Positions 15,600 to 23,355 of a stretch of DNA of 63,987 nt are shown one piece after another (the first letter of the stretch is position 1; every line of letters starts with the position of its first letter). Both the position numbers and the translations under genes were made by a program. The notes under the pieces are model-generated. The model saw only the letters and a program-made list of their open reading frames with translations. It was not told the DNA's origin and ran no database searches. Source of the DNA: DASXRU01 sp039933315 (GTDB lineage Bacteria > Acidobacteriota > Blastocatellia > Pyrinomonadales > Pyrinomonadaceae); assembly GCA_039933315.1 (NCBI GenBank), contig JBDTOI010000005.1, positions 1 through 63,987 of the forward strand, read 5' to 3'.

Positions 15600-16067
15600 A
15601 TGTTTTGTTCATCATGCGGAGCCGAGTATGCCATCGGGCTCAACTACTGTAACCGCTGCGGAGCCAACCTTAACCCATCAGTTAATGAGCACGACCTTGC
15701 TCCGGTTAACGTCACCAAGCCGGCCATAGTTATTGGACTGACGGTGATGGCTATCACCCTGGGTGGCTTCGCCGGGGTAATCGAAGGCGCAACAAAACTG
15801 GGGCAAGTCTTTCAACAGAACGATCCCGTCGTTGCCACCATTTTTATGGGCATGGTCACCATCATGGTGGCCGACATCATGCTGCTCACGCAACTTTCCC
15901 GTTTAATCAACGCGGCCCTGAATCGGCCGGTTCAACCGAAGAAGCTGCCAAAGCAAAAAGGCGCCAAACAGATTGCTGCGCCGGGGCCTGGATCCTTCGT
16001 TCCGGTGTCAAGCGTCACAGATCACACTACGCGCACTCTTGATCGACAGCCGGTTGAGAGAACTTAG
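15600..16067 (+). CDS. Zinc-ribbon membrane protein
   Basis: Start at the ATG at 15600 because GGAGG lies six bases upstream; an earlier in-frame codon at 15570 has no such site. The N-terminus is a zinc ribbon (MFCSSCGAEY, then YCNRCGANL). Two hydrophobic helices follow (PAIVIGLTVMAITLGGFAGV and ATIFMGMVTIMVADIMLLTQ) and a basic/Pro-rich tail. Small proteins of this shape are common in Acidobacteriota without an assigned role. It lies between the anti-sigma gene and an exported peptidase, on the same strand. Confidence 0.75.
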   Translation: MFCSSCGAEYAIGLNYCNRCGANLNPSVNEHDLAPVNVTKPAIVIGLTVMAITLGGFAGVIEGATKLGQVFQQNDPVVATIFMGMVTIMVADIMLLTQLSRLINAALNRPVQPKKLPKQKGAKQIAAPGPGSFVPVSSVTDHTTRTLDRQPVERT

Positions 16068-16096
16068 TTTGACAGATAACTCAGGACAACTTACCG

Positions 16097-17518
16097 ATGA
16101 TTAGATTCAGATTTCGCCGTCTGCGAAACACCGCGCTCGCCCTGGCCTTTGCACTCCTACTAAACGCTGGTTTTGCCACCACCGGACTTAGCCAGCGATC
16201 CAACTCAAAGCGGACAGCTCGAGGGCTAAACCGCCAGATCGCGCGCATCGTCGCAGAAATTGACGCCCGCAATATTGAGGAAAGCATACGCACGCTCGTG
16301 TCGTTTGGAACGCGTAACACGCTTTCTGATCAGAACAATCCCACGCGGGGGATAGGCGCGGCGCGTGACTGGCTCTATGCCGAGTTCTCAAAGGCTGCCG
16401 CCCAGTCCGGCGGGCGTATGACCGTGGAGAAGCAATCCTATCTTCAGGAGGCGCAACCGCCGCCACGCGGTCGTGTGCCGACACCGACAGTAATTACAAA
16501 TGTCGTAGCCACCTTAAAAGGAACGCAAGCGGGCTCAATGGACCGGATGTACGTCGTCAGCGGCCACTACGACTCGATGTGTAGCAGCACTACGAACGCC
16601 ACCTGCGACGCTCCGGGCGCGAATGATGACGCTTCGGGGACGGCCGCGGTACTCGAGATGGCACGCGTCATGGCTAAATACGAATTCGATGCGACCATTG
16701 TGTTCATGGCCGTGGCAGGTGAAGAACAAAGCCTGCTAGGTTCGACCTACTTCGCCCAGCAGGCGAAGCAAAAAGGTCTGAACATCGAGGGGATGTTCAC
16801 GAACGACATAATCGGCAGTTCGCTGGGTGGCAATGGAGTTCGCGACCCGCGAACAGTGCGCGTTTTCTCCGAAGGAGTGCCCTCAAACGAAACGGAGCCG
16901 GAAGGGGTAACCCGGCGTAGCGTAGGCGGCGAGAACGATTCACCATCGCGGCAACTGGCCCGGTTCATAAAGGAAACCAGCGAGCCCTATGTGCGCGGCA
17001 TGCGCGTGATGATGGTTTACCGCCGTGATCGCTATGGACGCGGCGGGGATCACATTCCCTTTCTCGAGCGCGGCGTTCCCGCCGTGCGTTTCACTGAGCC
17101 GAATGAGAACTACAATCACCAGCACCAAAATGTGCGAATCGAGAACGGAGTGCAGTATGGCGATCTGCCGCAGTTCGTCGATTTCAAATACATTGCTAAC
17201 GTTGCCCGCGTGAATGCCGCTTCCCTGGCAACTCTGGCCCTGGCTCCGGCTCGTCCGAAGAATACGTCAATCCTGACAGCGAGGCTGACCAGTGATACGG
17301 ACTTGAAATGGGACGGCAACAAGGAACCTGACCTCGCTGGATACGAGATTGTCTGGCGGGAGACTACGTCACCTATCTGGACCGAGTCGCGGATGGTCGG
17401 AAACGTAAACAGCTACAGCATGAAAGGTATGTCGAAGGATAATTACTTTTTCGGCGTGCGCGCCGTCGATAAAGCCGGGAATCGCAGCCCGGCGAGTTAT
17501 CCCCGGCCGGTGCGTTAG
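16097..17518 (+). CDS. Exported M28-family zinc peptidase with C-terminal fibronectin-like domain
   Basis: Predicted secreted aminopeptidase. A signal peptide (RNTALALAFALLLNAGFATTG) is followed by the M28 catalytic domain. The two-zinc ligands are visible in VVSGHYDS (His, Asp), GANDDASG (bridging Asp) and MAVAGEEQ (Glu pair), with a late His in GGDHIPFL. The last 90 residues (RLTSDTDLKWDGNKEPDLAG, then KDNYFFGVRAVDKAGN) form a fibronectin type III-like sandwich, common in extracellular peptidases. No clear ribosome site precedes the ATG at 16097. Confidence 0.88.
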   Translation: MIRFRFRRLRNTALALAFALLLNAGFATTGLSQRSNSKRTARGLNRQIARIVAEIDARNIEESIRTLVSFGTRNTLSDQNNPTRGIGAARDWLYAEFSKAAAQSGGRMTVEKQSYLQEAQPPPRGRVPTPTVITNVVATLKGTQAGSMDRMYVVSGHYDSMCSSTTNATCDAPGANDDASGTAAVLEMARVMAKYEFDATIVFMAVAGEEQSLLGSTYFAQQAKQKGLNIEGMFTNDIIGSSLGGNGVRDPRTVRVFSEGVPSNETEPEGVTRRSVGGENDSPSRQLARFIKETSEPYVRGMRVMMVYRRDRYGRGGDHIPFLERGVPAVRFTEPNENYNHQHQNVRIENGVQYGDLPQFVDFKYIANVARVNAASLATLALAPARPKNTSILTARLTSDTDLKWDGNKEPDLAGYEIVWRETTSPIWTESRMVGNVNSYSMKGMSKDNYFFGVRAVDKAGNRSPASYPRPVR

Positions 17519-17609
17519 TTTTTAAGGCTGTCCACCTTCCCGCGATCAAGTAAAGAGTCTCCCATAAACCACAGTCTCGCCTTGAACATCACTCTCGGCC
17601 AACAGATCA

Positions 17610-18368
17610 ATGATACTTTCCTGGTACCGAAACCAAATCAGAGAGTATGACATTCTGTCCGCAACCCGCTTACTCTGCCGCGTCGTATGGAGCAGAGCGA
17701 TCGTGGTCGTTCGCAATAAGGCGTTGCCTGCGGGATGTGAGTGCCCTTGCTGCGGGTGGAAAGGAAACCGTTTCCTTGACTACATCGAAATGGGATACAC
17801 AAACCCCAATGCCGCTTGTCCGCAGTGCGACAGCCACTCCAGACATCGAGGCCTGTTTCTCTGGTTAAGAGACGAGTATCGAATAAGTGATAGGGAGGGT
17901 ATTGCGTTAGTCTTTGCTCCCGAGAGGGCTCTTGCGCCGCTCTGGCAGAACGCTGCGAAATTGCGCGTTTACAAAGTTGACATCGAACCGACCAGAAGGG
18001 TGGACGTACAGGCAAATGTGATGAGGTTGCCTTTCGCCTCTGAAGTCGTCGATCTTGTCTGGTGTCACCACGTGCTGGAACAGGTGGTGGACGACGGTGA
18101 GGCAATGAAGGAGCTACGCCGTGTGCTGCGCGCAACCTCGGGCGAGTTGATCGTTTCGGTCTATGTCGGAGAGCCGGGACCAACTGTCGAATTCGGCTAT
18201 GCCAGCAAAACTTTGTCGGGAGACAGACGGGTTTTTGGCACTGACTTCGTTGACCGGCTGACTGCAGCTGGATTCAACGCGACCCGCAAGGTCTATAACT
18301 TGACCCCAGCCGAATGTATGAAATACGGAATCGATAAAGAGGATTTCTATCTATGTACCAGGAATTGA
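17610..18368 (+). CDS. SAM-dependent methyltransferase with N-terminal zinc ribbon
   Basis: The N-terminal third has two Cys pairs (CECPCCG and CPQCDSHSRHR) forming a probable zinc ribbon. The Rossmann-type class I domain follows, with a weak motif I region (ALVFAPERALAPLW) and the Methyltransf_11-like block MRLPFASEVVDLVWCHHVLE. The family is commonly found near polysaccharide and glycosyl-transfer genes. The substrate is unknown. The convergent polysaccharide deacetylase 20 bp downstream supports a cell-surface glycan role, but this is inference. Confidence 0.8.
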   Translation: MILSWYRNQIREYDILSATRLLCRVVWSRAIVVVRNKALPAGCECPCCGWKGNRFLDYIEMGYTNPNAACPQCDSHSRHRGLFLWLRDEYRISDREGIALVFAPERALAPLWQNAAKLRVYKVDIEPTRRVDVQANVMRLPFASEVVDLVWCHHVLEQVVDDGEAMKELRRVLRATSGELIVSVYVGEPGPTVEFGYASKTLSGDRRVFGTDFVDRLTAAGFNATRKVYNLTPAECMKYGIDKEDFYLCTRN

Positions 18369-18387
18369 GGAGCGTTAGGGCGCGACT

Positions 18388-19248
18388 TCATGTCTGGTTC
18401 GCCGGAGATCTGCATGCCAGCGAAGCCTCTGGTTCCCGTTCGTTTACCTCTTCCGGCCGGAAGATTTGACGAAGTCTATGGACCCACTCGGTCAACCCTG
18501 AGACGCGCGCAGCAAATGTGGCCAAATCGTCGTCGCTGGCAATCACCGTTCTTCTGAGCGCAAATATATCCGCATCACTGCTATTCTGGCCCAGCTCGCC
18601 TGTTATGCCGCAGGAATAACCCAGAGATCGGGCCAGCTGGCTAACGGGCTCTGAGGTCTCGCCATAAGGATAAGAGAGCGGTAGATCGGCTTGCTTTGTG
18701 TGATCGAGGATAGCGGTGCGAGAATCCGCCAACTCTCTTCGCACTTCGGCAAGGGAAAGATCCGGAAGCCGTGGATGCGAGCAGGTGTGCGAGCCAACCT
18801 GGATTCCGGACCTCGTCAACTGTTCAACCTCCTGCCAGGAAAGAAATGATTCGCCATTCGGGGGCAGGGTGCTGTCCGCTCTGCCGGTTATGATGAAAAC
18901 TGTGGCCGGCAGTTGCCGCTCAGAAAGCTCCTTCGCTGCGACGCTGAAAAAATCGTGAAACCCGTCATCGAATGTCAGGACGATCGAGTAGTCGGGCAGG
19001 CGCTGCTTGTTGCGTAAAGCTCTAAGAAAATGGTCCAGCGGGATAACGCGGTAATTCTCTTGCAGGTGATCCAGGTGCTCCAGGAACAGACTAAGCCGGA
19101 TATGTTGCTTATGAGGATCGTGAGGGGCAGGCTGGCCATCTTCGACGACACTGTGGTAACACAGGATCGTCGCCTTTCCTCGATTGAGCCACGCGAGCAG
19201 ACTAATCACACGAGTAGCTTTCAAAAGGGCAAAGAGAAACCTTTTCAT
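18388..19248 (-). CDS. Polysaccharide deacetylase (NodB/CE4 family)
   Basis: Carbohydrate esterase 4 that removes acetyl groups from surface or wall polysaccharide. The NodB motifs are intact: TFDDG (catalytic base Asp and metal Asp) in SIVLTFDDGFHDFF and the metal histidines in SHTCSHPRL. Further typical blocks are LSYPYGE and ILCYHSVV near the N-terminus. The N-terminus is hydrophobic (RFLFALLKATRVISLLAWL), suggesting a membrane anchor. It ends convergent with the methyltransferase gene. Confidence 0.9.
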   Translation of the reverse strand: MKRFLFALLKATRVISLLAWLNRGKATILCYHSVVEDGQPAPHDPHKQHIRLSLFLEHLDHLQENYRVIPLDHFLRALRNKQRLPDYSIVLTFDDGFHDFFSVAAKELSERQLPATVFIITGRADSTLPPNGESFLSWQEVEQLTRSGIQVGSHTCSHPRLPDLSLAEVRRELADSRTAILDHTKQADLPLSYPYGETSEPVSQLARSLGYSCGITGELGQNSSDADIFALRRTVIASDDDLATFAARVSGLTEWVHRLRQIFRPEEVNEREPEASLACRSPANQT

Positions 19249-19758
19249 ACGGAACCCGTTTTCCCGAAGGGTTCATCACGTCGTTGCCAGACTGCGCTGC
19301 AAGACGGGATTTACCATTCGACTCCGGCAAGAGAGCCAATTCAAACTAAACCTTAGAATCGGACAGGGCGGCAAGACTACTACAATAGATCGTTGGAGAC
19401 AATCTTCAGGGTTTCATAGTAAAAATATGGGCGCTGTATTCTTGCCAATACAGCGCCCTCCCCACGAATTCAATGGGGTTAACCGGCGGCGATTTCTCTT
19501 TGCCCTATGGTACTCGCCGGTGGTTTCACGTTTAGACGCGCTGGCCACGCCAACAGCCGAATAATCTTACGGCGGGATTGGACCAGCGTAAGTCTTCATG
19601 ACCTGCCAGCCGCGGTGTGATTGGCTTCCAGTTCAACCGGGCTCTCGCCCGCTGTTGGCCAGGTGAGGCTTTTGTAAACCATCGACCCCCGGGGCGCGTC
19701 TAACCAGCAGTGACCTTTGGACTTTGGAGTCTAAACCGATCAGATTAGGAACGACTGT
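19249..19758. other. 510-bp intergenic region upstream of the deacetylase and DUF1800 genes
   Basis: No convincing gene is present; the one longer frame (plus, 19184-19564) overlaps the deacetylase and has no domain or ribosome site. The region must hold divergent promoters for the two flanking genes. Its main structure is the perfect hairpin at 19429-19458. An imperfect second inverted repeat (ACCGGCG and CGCCGGT) lies around 19480-19515. Confidence 0.6.
19429..19458. repeat. Perfect 12-bp inverted repeat with 6-nt loop
   Basis: GGGCGCTGTATT (19429-19440) pairs perfectly with AATACAGCGCCC (19447-19458). Read on the minus strand it is followed by ATATTTTTACT, which is terminator-like, yet no minus-strand gene ends here. 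It lies about 180 bp upstream of the deacetylase start, so an attenuator or the terminator of a small RNA are possible. Confidence 0.7.
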
Positions 19759-21909
19759 ATGAAAAGCAAAAATACTCAGATCCGCCTGTGGTATTCACTT
19801 TCGCGCCGCGGGGCGGCGTTTCTATCCATCTTAGCGTTGTTATCGGGGACTCTTGCGGTCAACTTCGGCGCCCAGCAAACCAGGTCGCAAATTTCCCGGG
19901 CAAAGCTGAGCGAAGACCAGCGGATTCTGCACGTCCTGAATCGACTCGGCTACGGAGCCCGTCCGGGAGATGTAGAGAGAGTAAAGGCGATTGGGATCGA
20001 GAAGTACGTCGCGCAGCAACTTGAGCCTGGCAATATTGACGACGCGGTGGCGATTGACAGGGTACAGAATCTCGAATCACTGCAGATGACGACCGCCCAG
20101 TTATACGAGAAGTATCCGCAACCGGGACAGCTCTTGCGGCAGTTGCAGCGAAGCGGTGATCTTCCTTCAGATCTGGCTGAGGCCCGCGACAATCGCACTA
20201 AAGGTGGAGCGAACGCGCCGGCGGGGCAAAAAGGCGAAGCGATGCCCGGCGAAATGCCCGGCAAGGAGATGGCAAAAGGTGACGATCCCAGGCCTAACGC
20301 TCCGCTCAATCCAAATAGTGACCCAGCTAATCCGCTCAACAATGCCGCGTATCGCAAAGTCATCGCCGACTATTACGCAAAGAATAATTTGCGCACGCCG
20401 CAGGTGCTGACAAGCGAGCTGCACGCCTCGCGAATCCTGCGCGCTGTGTACAGCGAACGCCAGTTACAGGAAGTGCTGGTAGATTTTTGGACCAACCACT
20501 TCAACGTTTTCGCGGGCAAGGGTGCTGACCGTTGGCTGCTGCCTGCGTACGACCGCGAGACGATCCGGCCAAATACTTTGGGCAAGTTTCAGGAACTGCT
20601 GCTGGCGACTGCCAAGAGTCCGGCGATGCTTTTCTATCTGGATAATTTCCAGAGCGTGAGCCCCAACGCGCCTTCTGGCCCACCCGCAAGGCGGCCGGCT
20701 CCGGGGCTGATGAGGGGAGCTGAGAAGCCAGGTATTGCTATGACCAACAATCCGCAGCAACAGCGGCCACAGCAACAGGCGCGCGGCATTAATGAAAACT
20801 ATGCGCGAGAATTGATGGAGCTGCACACGTTGGGTGTTGATGGCGGATATACGCAGAAAGATATTCAGGAAGTAGCGCGCTGCTTCACCGGGTGGACGAT
20901 TTTTGCTCCGCGCGGCGGCGCCGCTGCGGCTCAAGCGCTAACCAATGGACGGCGCGCTGAAATGCTGCGCGAGAACGCCGGCAAGTTCTATTTCGCCATG
21001 AACAAGCACGACGACGGCGAGAAGATTGTACTGGGCCACAAGATTCCTGCGGGGGGCGGGATCAAGGACGGCTTGATGGTGCTGGACATCCTGGCCCACC
21101 ATCCGGCCACAGCGAAGTTCATCGCTACCAAGTTGGCGCGGCGTTTCGTGTCGGACAATCCGTCGCCTGCGTTGGTGGCGCGAGTAGCCGCAGCGTTCAC
21201 TAAGAGCGATGGTGATATTCGCGAGACCTTGAAGGCGATCTTCTTTTCGCCGGAATTCAATTCGCCCGATGCCTATCGCGCCAAGATCAAACGGCCTTTC
21301 GAGCTGGCCATCAGCGCGGTGCGTACTCTCGGCGCTGAAACCAATGGAGGTCCGGGCTTTCATCAATGGATTGCGCGCATGGGCCAGCCGCTTTACGGCT
21401 ATCAGACACCGAACGGCTATTCCGATGTGGCCGAGGATTGGGTCAATACGGGTTCACTGCTTGAGCGCTTAAATTTCGGACTGTCGTTAGCGAGCAATCG
21501 CATTCCCGGTACGCGAGTGGACCTGGCGCGATTTGCCGGAGGTGGTTCATCGGAAAGCAAGGTCAGCGACCACGCTCAGGTGATGGATCGGTTTCTCAAC
21601 CTGATCGTTCAGGGGGACATTTCGCCACGAACCAGGGAAATGCTCCTGAAGCAGATGAACGAGCAAATAACGCTGACGCCTGCTACGGCGCAGCGAGGGG
21701 TAGGAACTGGCATGGCGGGTCCAGGGGAGAGGCCGTTGCCCGCCCAGAGGAACGGGGAGGATCAGATGGAGCGTCAGATGGAAATGCCGGACGGCGCTCA
21801 GCCCAGACGCCAACAACAGCCGGCGCAGGCGAGGTCGGCGGAGATTAACAATCCGGTAGTCAAGATGGTCGGGTTGATTCTCGGCTCGCCGGAATTTCAA
21901 AGGCAGTAG
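19759..21909 (+). CDS. DUF1800 family exported protein
   Basis: Large exported protein of the DUF1800 family, of unknown function but almost always encoded beside a DUF1501 protein, as here. An N-terminal signal region (SRRGAAFLSILALLSGTLAV) precedes the family start HVLNRLGYGARPGDVERV. Typical blocks are VLVDFWTNHFNVFAGKG, ENYARELMELHTLGVDGGYT, EVARCFTGWTI and LARRFVSDNPSPALVARVAA. Two Pro/Gln/Ala-rich inserts (around residues 140-190 and 650-690) are additions to the core. The next gene follows after about 95 bp occupied by an inverted repeat. Confidence 0.9.
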   Translation: MKSKNTQIRLWYSLSRRGAAFLSILALLSGTLAVNFGAQQTRSQISRAKLSEDQRILHVLNRLGYGARPGDVERVKAIGIEKYVAQQLEPGNIDDAVAIDRVQNLESLQMTTAQLYEKYPQPGQLLRQLQRSGDLPSDLAEARDNRTKGGANAPAGQKGEAMPGEMPGKEMAKGDDPRPNAPLNPNSDPANPLNNAAYRKVIADYYAKNNLRTPQVLTSELHASRILRAVYSERQLQEVLVDFWTNHFNVFAGKGADRWLLPAYDRETIRPNTLGKFQELLLATAKSPAMLFYLDNFQSVSPNAPSGPPARRPAPGLMRGAEKPGIAMTNNPQQQRPQQQARGINENYARELMELHTLGVDGGYTQKDIQEVARCFTGWTIFAPRGGAAAAQALTNGRRAEMLRENAGKFYFAMNKHDDGEKIVLGHKIPAGGGIKDGLMVLDILAHHPATAKFIATKLARRFVSDNPSPALVARVAAAFTKSDGDIRETLKAIFFSPEFNSPDAYRAKIKRPFELAISAVRTLGAETNGGPGFHQWIARMGQPLYGYQTPNGYSDVAEDWVNTGSLLERLNFGLSLASNRIPGTRVDLARFAGGGSSESKVSDHAQVMDRFLNLIVQGDISPRTREMLLKQMNEQITLTPATAQRGVGTGMAGPGERPLPAQRNGEDQMERQMEMPDGAQPRRQQQPAQARSAEINNPVVKMVGLILGSPEFQRQ

Positions 21910-21916
21910 ATGAAGT

Positions 21917-21994
21917 AAAAAAGTTTCGGGTTTCGAGTTTCGAGTTCTTTTGAGGTTCGCGAACTCGAAACTCGAACCCGGAACTCGAAACCAC
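21917..21994. repeat. TTTCGGG/TTTCGAG inverted repeat between DUF1800 and DUF1501 genes
   Basis: The left arm is built from GTTTCGGGTTTCGAG-type units and the right arm from their complements (AACTCGAAACTCGAACCC), separated by a short spacer, so the transcript would fold into one long hairpin. The same unit flanks the spacer at 31.57-31.75 kb. Confidence 0.8.
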
Positions 21995-22005
21995 GAGGAC
22001 AGAGT

Positions 22006-23274
22006 ATGAATCGAAGATTCTTTATCAAATCCGGCGGAGTTGCTTTGGCGAGTGTCGGCCTGATGAATGCTGCGCCATCATTTCTGCAGCGAGCCGCGCT
22101 GGCGAGCACCATTGATCGCGTCACCGGCGGTCGACGCAAGACGCTGATTGCCATCTTTCAGCGGGGTGCAGTCGATGGCTTAAATATGGTCGTGCCTTTT
22201 GGTGAACGCTCTTATTACGATTTGCGACCAAATATCGCGATTTCCAAACCTGACGGGACGAACGCCGAGGCAGCCATCAACCTCGACGGGTTCTTTGGCC
22301 TGCATCCCTCGCTATCGTCGTTTAAGCCTTTGTGGGACAGCAAGCGCCTGGCGATCGTCAATGCGGCCGGCTCGCCCGACAACACCAGATCACATTTCGA
22401 CGCGCAGGATTACATGGAGTCGGCCACCCCGGGAGTTAAGTCAACCAGGGACGGCTGGCTGAATCGTTACTTGCAAAGCAAATCCGATCCGGAGAAATCT
22501 CTTTTCCGCGCCGTGTCGATGACTCAGCAAATGCCACGCGCGCTGCAAGGCCGCGCGCCCGCGGTGGCGATTTCAAACCTGGCAAATTTTTCCATTCGCG
22601 CCGGGCAGAGTTCAGGCAGCGTTCAGGGCGGATTCGAGGCAATCTACGGTCAAGACGTGAATGACGTACTGGGCGGGACCGGCAAGGAAACTTTCGAAGC
22701 AGTCAACTACCTGAAAAAAGTTAACCCGTCACAGTACAAAGCAGAAAACGGCGCGCAGTATCCGCGGACGCCGTTCGGCAATTCGCTGCTGCAAATCGCG
22801 CAGTTGATTAAAGCTGAGGTGGGGCTGGAAATAGGCTTTGCCGATGTTGGTGGCTGGGATACTCACGTCAACGAAGGAAACTCGCGCGGACAGCTTTCCA
22901 ACCTATTGCAGAATTTCAGTGCCGCCATCGCGGCGCTGTACACGGATCTGGGACAGCGCATGGACGATGTAGTTATTTTGACGATGTCGGAGTTTGGCAG
23001 AACCGCGCGCGAGAACGGAAACCGCGGCACCGATCACGGCCACGCGAACGCGATGTTTGTAATTGGCAATGGCGTTCGCGGCGGCAAGGTCTATGGCGAA
23101 TGGCCCGGCTTGAAGAGCGATCAGTTATACGAAGGCCGCGACCTGGCTCTAACGACGGACTTCCGCGACGTATTCGGCGAGGTGGCCCAAAGGCATCTGC
23201 GTACGTCTGACCTGGCCAAAGTATTTCCCGGTTACGCGGCAAGTTCAGCACGGTTCCGTGGCATGCTGGGATAA
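22006..23274 (+). CDS. DUF1501 family Tat-exported protein
   Basis: Member of the DUF1501 group (sulfatase/alkaline-phosphatase-like fold), paired with DUF1800. The N-terminus is a twin-arginine signal (NRRFFIKSGGVALASVGL). Family blocks visible are LIAIFQRGAVDGLNMVVPFG, FGLHPSLSSFKPLWDSKRLA, SHFDAQDYME, DVGGWDTHVNE and the C-terminal TMSEFGRTARENGNRGTDHG. The Asp/His residues in DTHVN and TDHGHAN look like metal ligands. Tat export implies folding, perhaps with a cofactor, before transport. Substrate unknown. Confidence 0.9.
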   Translation: MNRRFFIKSGGVALASVGLMNAAPSFLQRAALASTIDRVTGGRRKTLIAIFQRGAVDGLNMVVPFGERSYYDLRPNIAISKPDGTNAEAAINLDGFFGLHPSLSSFKPLWDSKRLAIVNAAGSPDNTRSHFDAQDYMESATPGVKSTRDGWLNRYLQSKSDPEKSLFRAVSMTQQMPRALQGRAPAVAISNLANFSIRAGQSSGSVQGGFEAIYGQDVNDVLGGTGKETFEAVNYLKKVNPSQYKAENGAQYPRTPFGNSLLQIAQLIKAEVGLEIGFADVGGWDTHVNEGNSRGQLSNLLQNFSAAIAALYTDLGQRMDDVVILTMSEFGRTARENGNRGTDHGHANAMFVIGNGVRGGKVYGEWPGLKSDQLYEGRDLALTTDFRDVFGEVAQRHLRTSDLAKVFPGYAASSARFRGMLG

Positions 23275-23301
23275 TTCAGGTCGTCAACAGAGGGAGAACG
23301 A

Positions 23302-23341
23302 AGCAGGGGCTCGGCAGTTACTTTGCCGAGCCCCTGCTTTT
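23302..23341 (+). terminator. Strong rho-independent terminator after the DUF1501 gene
   Basis: AGCAGGGGCTCGGCA (23302-23316) pairs perfectly with TGCCGAGCCCCTGCT (23324-23338) over a 7-nt loop, followed by TTTTCC. It lies between two convergent genes and may serve both. Confidence 0.9.
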
Positions 23342-23355
23342 CCTTACTGGTGAAT

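Noticed and set aside
19184..19564. 126-residue plus-strand frame across the deacetylase 5' end
   Set aside because: Overlaps a confident gene antisense, has no ribosome site, and contains the orphan hairpin.
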